Positions 61,253 to 64,000 of a stretch of DNA of 64,000 bases are shown here, one piece after another (position 1 is the first letter of the stretch; every line of letters begins with the position of its first letter). The position numbers were made by a program, and so were the translations under genes. Origin of the DNA: Trinickia dinghuensis (GTDB lineage Bacteria > Pseudomonadota > Gammaproteobacteria > Burkholderiales > Burkholderiaceae); assembly GCF_003367175.1 (NCBI RefSeq), contig NZ_QRGA01000014.1, forward strand, positions 212,998 through 276,997, written 5' to 3'. The notes below the pieces were generated by a model, which was given only the letters and a program-made list of their open reading frames with translations, had not been told where the DNA came from and searched no databases.

Positions 61253-62404
61253 ATGCGCATCTACGAACGATACTTCGCCCGCCAGGTCTATCTCGCGTTC
61301 ATCTTCATCCTGTTCGCGTTCTCGGGCCTGTTCTTCTTCTTCGATCTGATCAACGAGCTGAACACGGTCGGCCACGGCAATTACAAGTTCGGCTACGCCG
61401 TGCTGCGCGTGGCGCTGCAAACGCCGTCGCGCTTCTACGAGATCATTCCCGTGGCCGCGCTGATCAGTGCGATCTACGTGTTCGCGCAGATGGCGGCGAA
61501 CTCCGAATACACGATCTTTCGCGTATCGGGCCTGTCCACGGGCCAAGCGCTGCGCTCGCTGCTCAAGATCGGCATTCCGCTCGTGCTCGTCACTTATTTC
61601 ATCGGCGAGGTCGTCGGCCCCTATTCCGATCAGCTGTCCGAGCGCGTGCGCCTCGAGGCGCTCGGTTCGGCCGTGTCGAGCAACTTCCAGTCCGGCGTTT
61701 GGGTCAAGGACACGCTGACGGAACGCGAGGACGGCCAGCAGGTCACGCGCTTCGTCAACGTCGGCGAATTGATGCCCGATGCGACGATCACCAACGTGCG
61801 CATCTACGAATTCGATCCGGGCTTTCGGCTCACGAACTTGCGGACCGCGCAAACGGGGCGCTACGAGGGCAACGGCCACTGGCTGCTGAAGGGCGTCACC
61901 GATACCCAGCTCACGAGCTTGCCGCCGCCGGCGCAGAAGACGCCCGCCGACGCCCTCAATCCCGTCTATCGCGCAACGCAGGTGACGCTGCCCCAGTATT
62001 CGCTGCGCTCCGAACTCACGCCGCAGATTCTGTCGGTGCTGCTCGTGGCGCCCGATCGCATGTCGATGTACAACTTGTTCCGCTACATCCAGCACCTGGT
62101 CGAGAACCATCAGGACACGCAGCGCTATGAAATCGCGCTGTGGAAAAAGCTGCTTTATCCGTTCGCGGTGCTCGTGATGCTCGTGCTGTCGCTGCCGTTC
62201 GGCTATCTGCATACGCGGGCCGGCGTCGTCGGCGTCAAGGTGTTCGGCGGCATCATGCTCGGCATGAGCTTTCAGCTCATCAACACGCTGTTCTCGCACG
62301 TCGGCATGCTCAATACTTGGCCGGCACCCGTCACGGCCGCCACGCCGGGCCTCATCTATCTTGCGCTCGGGCTGGCCGGGCTCAAGTGGGTCGACCGGCA
62401 CTGA
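61253..62404 (+). CDS. lptG: LPS export permease LptG
   Basis: A 383-residue partner of LptF: MRIYERYFARQVYLAFIFI, AALISAIYVFAQMAANSEYT, FRVSGLSTGQALRSLLK and PLPFGYLHTR-like LSLPFGYLHTRAG. Six helices and a periplasmic beta domain. The pair is co-translated from lptF-lptG. The catalytic ATPase LptB is elsewhere. Confidence 0.93.
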   Translation: MRIYERYFARQVYLAFIFILFAFSGLFFFFDLINELNTVGHGNYKFGYAVLRVALQTPSRFYEIIPVAALISAIYVFAQMAANSEYTIFRVSGLSTGQALRSLLKIGIPLVLVTYFIGEVVGPYSDQLSERVRLEALGSAVSSNFQSGVWVKDTLTEREDGQQVTRFVNVGELMPDATITNVRIYEFDPGFRLTNLRTAQTGRYEGNGHWLLKGVTDTQLTSLPPPAQKTPADALNPVYRATQVTLPQYSLRSELTPQILSVLLVAPDRMSMYNLFRYIQHLVENHQDTQRYEIALWKKLLYPFAVLVMLVLSLPFGYLHTRAGVVGVKVFGGIMLGMSFQLINTLFSHVGMLNTWPAPVTAATPGLIYLALGLAGLKWVDRH

Positions 62405-62424
62405 CGCCGGCAAGGGAAACGCCG

Positions 62425-62814
62425 ATGAACGCAGGCACCCTTCCGTCGCGCGGCATCGTGCTCTTCGCGCACGGCGCGCGCGATGCGCGGTGGGCCGAGC
62501 CGTTCGAGCGGCTCGCGCAGAAGCTGCGCGCGCTCGCCGGGCCCGATACCCCCGTCTCGCTCGCATTCCTCGAATTGATGACACCCGATCTACCGACCGC
62601 GGTCGCGGCGCAAGTCGCCGCGGGCTGCGCGTCGATCACCGTCGTGCCGGTCTTTTTTGGGCAAGGGGGGCATGTGCGGCGCGATTTGCCGCTCGCGATC
62701 GACGCCTGCCGCACGGCCCATCCGGGTGTCGACATTCGCGCCGCCGTGCCCGTGGGCGAGGACGATGCCGTCCTCGATGCGCTGGCGGCCTACTGCTTGC
62801 GTCAGTTGATCTGA
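62425..62814 (+). CDS. cbiX: CbiX/SirB-type sirohydrochlorin chelatase
   Basis: A 129-residue single-domain class II chelatase: GIVLFAHGARDARWAEPFE (metal and substrate His), LAFLELMTPDLPTAV, and TVVPVFFGQGGHVRRDLP with the second His. It inserts cobalt or iron into sirohydrochlorin, the product reached from uroporphyrinogen III via the neighbouring CobA. Short length matches the CbiX-short group. Confidence 0.88.
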   Translation: MNAGTLPSRGIVLFAHGARDARWAEPFERLAQKLRALAGPDTPVSLAFLELMTPDLPTAVAAQVAAGCASITVVPVFFGQGGHVRRDLPLAIDACRTAHPGVDIRAAVPVGEDDAVLDALAAYCLRQLI

Positions 62815-62878
62815 GTTAAGTTGATTTGCGTCGAAACGCGTTTCGTCGAGCGTCGAAACGCTGAAACCCGGCCCGCGC

Positions 62879-63667
62879 TCAAGCGGCGTGCGCGTAGGAA
62901 GCGCGCGCGGCGGCAGGCTCTCCCTCGCGTTGCGCATCGGAGGGGTGCAGGCCGGCCGAAGCCCGTTCGGCGAACGCCTGGCCGATCATCAGCAAGCTCG
63001 GCTGCGACGGATCGAGCCACGCCTGCGCCTCGCCCGTCGACAGTGCCTCCAGCGTCAGCGTCAGCGTGCGTTCGCGCGGCGTGCTGCATGCCTCCACGAT
63101 CGCGACCGGCGTCGCAGCCGGGCGGCCCGCGTCGATCAGTTGCTGTGCGATGTCGGGCGCGCTGTCGCGGCCCATGTAGAAGACGAGCGAATCGGCGTTG
63201 ACAGCCTCGCGAATCGCTTCGCTGTCGGGCGCGCGGCTGCGCGTGGCGAGCGCCACGCTGCGCGACACGCCGCGCAGCGTCAGCGAGCGCTTGACCGAGG
63301 CGGCGGCGGCCAGCGCCGCCGTAATGCCGGGCACGACTTCGTAGTCGATCCCCGCTTCCTCGAGCGCGCGCATTTCCTCGTCGGCGCGGCCGAACAGCAT
63401 CGGGTCGCCGCCCTTCAGGCGCACGACGACCTCATGGGCGAGCGCCGCATCGACGATCTGCTTGTTGATGAACTGCTGCGCCGTCGAGCGCTGTCCGCAC
63501 CGCTTGCCCACCGCGATCTTGCGGGCATGCGGCGCATGCTCGAGCATGGCGGGCTCCACGAGCGCATCGTGCAGAACGACGTCGGCCGTGCCCAGCAATC
63601 GGGCACCGCGCACCGTAATGAGATCCGCCGCCCCCGGTCCCGCACCGATCAAATACACCTTGCCCAT
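62879..63667 (-). CDS. cobA: Uroporphyrinogen-III C-methyltransferase
   Basis: A 262-residue SAM-dependent SUMT: MGKVYLIGAGPGAADLITVR, RLKGGDPMLFGRADEE, VVPGITAALAAAA and FYMGRDS motifs are intact. It dimethylates uroporphyrinogen III to precorrin-2 for siroheme (used by sulfite reductase) and cobalamin. It follows cysN on the minus strand, as in sulfate-assimilation operons. It lacks the dehydrogenase/ferrochelatase part of CysG; cbiX next door may supply chelation. Confidence 0.94.
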   Translation of the reverse strand: MGKVYLIGAGPGAADLITVRGARLLGTADVVLHDALVEPAMLEHAPHARKIAVGKRCGQRSTAQQFINKQIVDAALAHEVVVRLKGGDPMLFGRADEEMRALEEAGIDYEVVPGITAALAAAASVKRSLTLRGVSRSVALATRSRAPDSEAIREAVNADSLVFYMGRDSAPDIAQQLIDAGRPAATPVAIVEACSTPRERTLTLTLEALSTGEAQAWLDPSQPSLLMIGQAFAERASAGLHPSDAQREGEPAAARASYAHAA

Positions 63668-63723
63668 TGCGCTTTCATCCTCTCGCGTGTGCGGGCGGCA
63701 CCTTCGGCGCCGCCTCGTTTCGA

Positions 63724-64000
63724 TCACGCGGAATATGCACGAATCATGCCGGCCGCAACCGTATGATGAGTCGCTTCGTCGATGAGCACGAATGCGCCCG
63801 TCCCCGGATGCGCGTCATAGGCGTCGCAAACGAGCGGCTTTTGCAGCGTCAAGGCAACACGGCCGATGTCGTTCATCTTCAGGTTGTGCACTTCGCTCGT
63901 ATGCGACAACGTATGGACATCGAGCACTTCCTTAACCGAGCCGATACGGGCGAATACGGTATTGGTCGTTTGCTTGAGCAGATACTTGCGCTGCGTCGAC
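63724..64000 (-). CDS. cysN: Sulfate adenylyltransferase subunit 1, C-terminal end (5' part outside window)
   Basis: About 91 residues of the C-terminal beta-barrel domain of CysN: RKYLLKQTTNTVFARIGSV, LDVHTLSHTSEVHNLKMNDI, and YDAHPGTGAFVLIDEATH. CysN is the GTPase subunit that drives ATP sulfurylase. The gene runs off the right edge. It lies 56 bp upstream of cobA in the same direction. Confidence 0.88.
   Translation of the reverse strand, partial: STQRKYLLKQTTNTVFARIGSVKEVLDVHTLSHTSEVHNLKMNDIGRVALTLQKPLVCDAYDAHPGTGAFVLIDEATHHTVAAGMIRAYSA

Overview
The window is high-G+C DNA from a member of the Burkholderiaceae, most likely Burkholderia sensu lato (Paraburkholderia, Trinickia or a relative). 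The basis is gene content and order: hemC-hemDX-hemY beside ppc, lptFG opposite pepA-holC-DUF2486, dcd, apbC and metG, DUF3460-scpA-panCD, and a cob/btu cluster. Most of it is core housekeeping DNA. The accessory pieces are short and sit between core genes.

Region by region. 1-2.8 kb: the end of an MFS transporter, then a complete 562-residue homologue of the Pseudomonas syringae type III effector AvrPtoB (HopAB family). A perfect hrpII box (TTCG-N16-TTCG) lies about 80 bp before its start codon. 2.8-10.4 kb: heme genes hemY, a hemD-hemX fusion and hemC on the minus strand, divergent from ppc. 10.4-16.4 kb: a sensory phosphorelay set, made of a hybrid kinase with REC and Hpt domains behind a sigma-28-like promoter, a two-receiver regulator, and a receiver-EAL protein whose EAL domain has lost catalytic residues. 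16.4-20.7 kb: a methyltransferase remnant, a MmyB-type regulator, an ECF sigma/anti-sigma pair and argH. 20.9-21.7 kb: a lower-G+C two-gene insert, a predicted papain-like hydrolase with a TTG start and an overlapping lipoprotein, which looks like a toxin-immunity pair. 21.8-32.3 kb: an LprI-like protein, a PLP amino-acid decarboxylase, dcd, a SodC-like protein lacking most metal ligands, apbC, an OmpA-type lipoprotein, a hipB/truncated-hipA pair and metG.

32.4-41.8 kb: tamB-tamA, DUF3460-scpA, panC, panD and a ParA-like ATPase. 41.9-51 kb: a thioesterase and cobalamin salvage and uptake genes (cobU-btuF on plus; btuB-btuC-btuD and cobT-cobS-cobC on minus), with a cobalamin riboswitch before btuB. 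51.2-64 kb: a zapB-like gene, zapA, 6S RNA, an EVE protein, a SIMPL protein, lgt, a LysR regulator divergent from ilvD, DUF2486, holC, pepA, lptF-lptG, cbiX, cobA and the 3' end of cysN.

Functional links: HemC and HemD make uroporphyrinogen III. CobA and CbiX act on the siroheme/corrin branch from that compound, and CobUTSC with BtuBCDF assemble or import cobalamin. TamAB, LptFG and Lgt serve envelope biogenesis. The most notable discovery is the AvrPtoB homologue under an apparent HrpB-type promoter, which implies a type III secretion system elsewhere in the genome. I saw no tRNA, rRNA operon, CRISPR array or intact insertion sequence.
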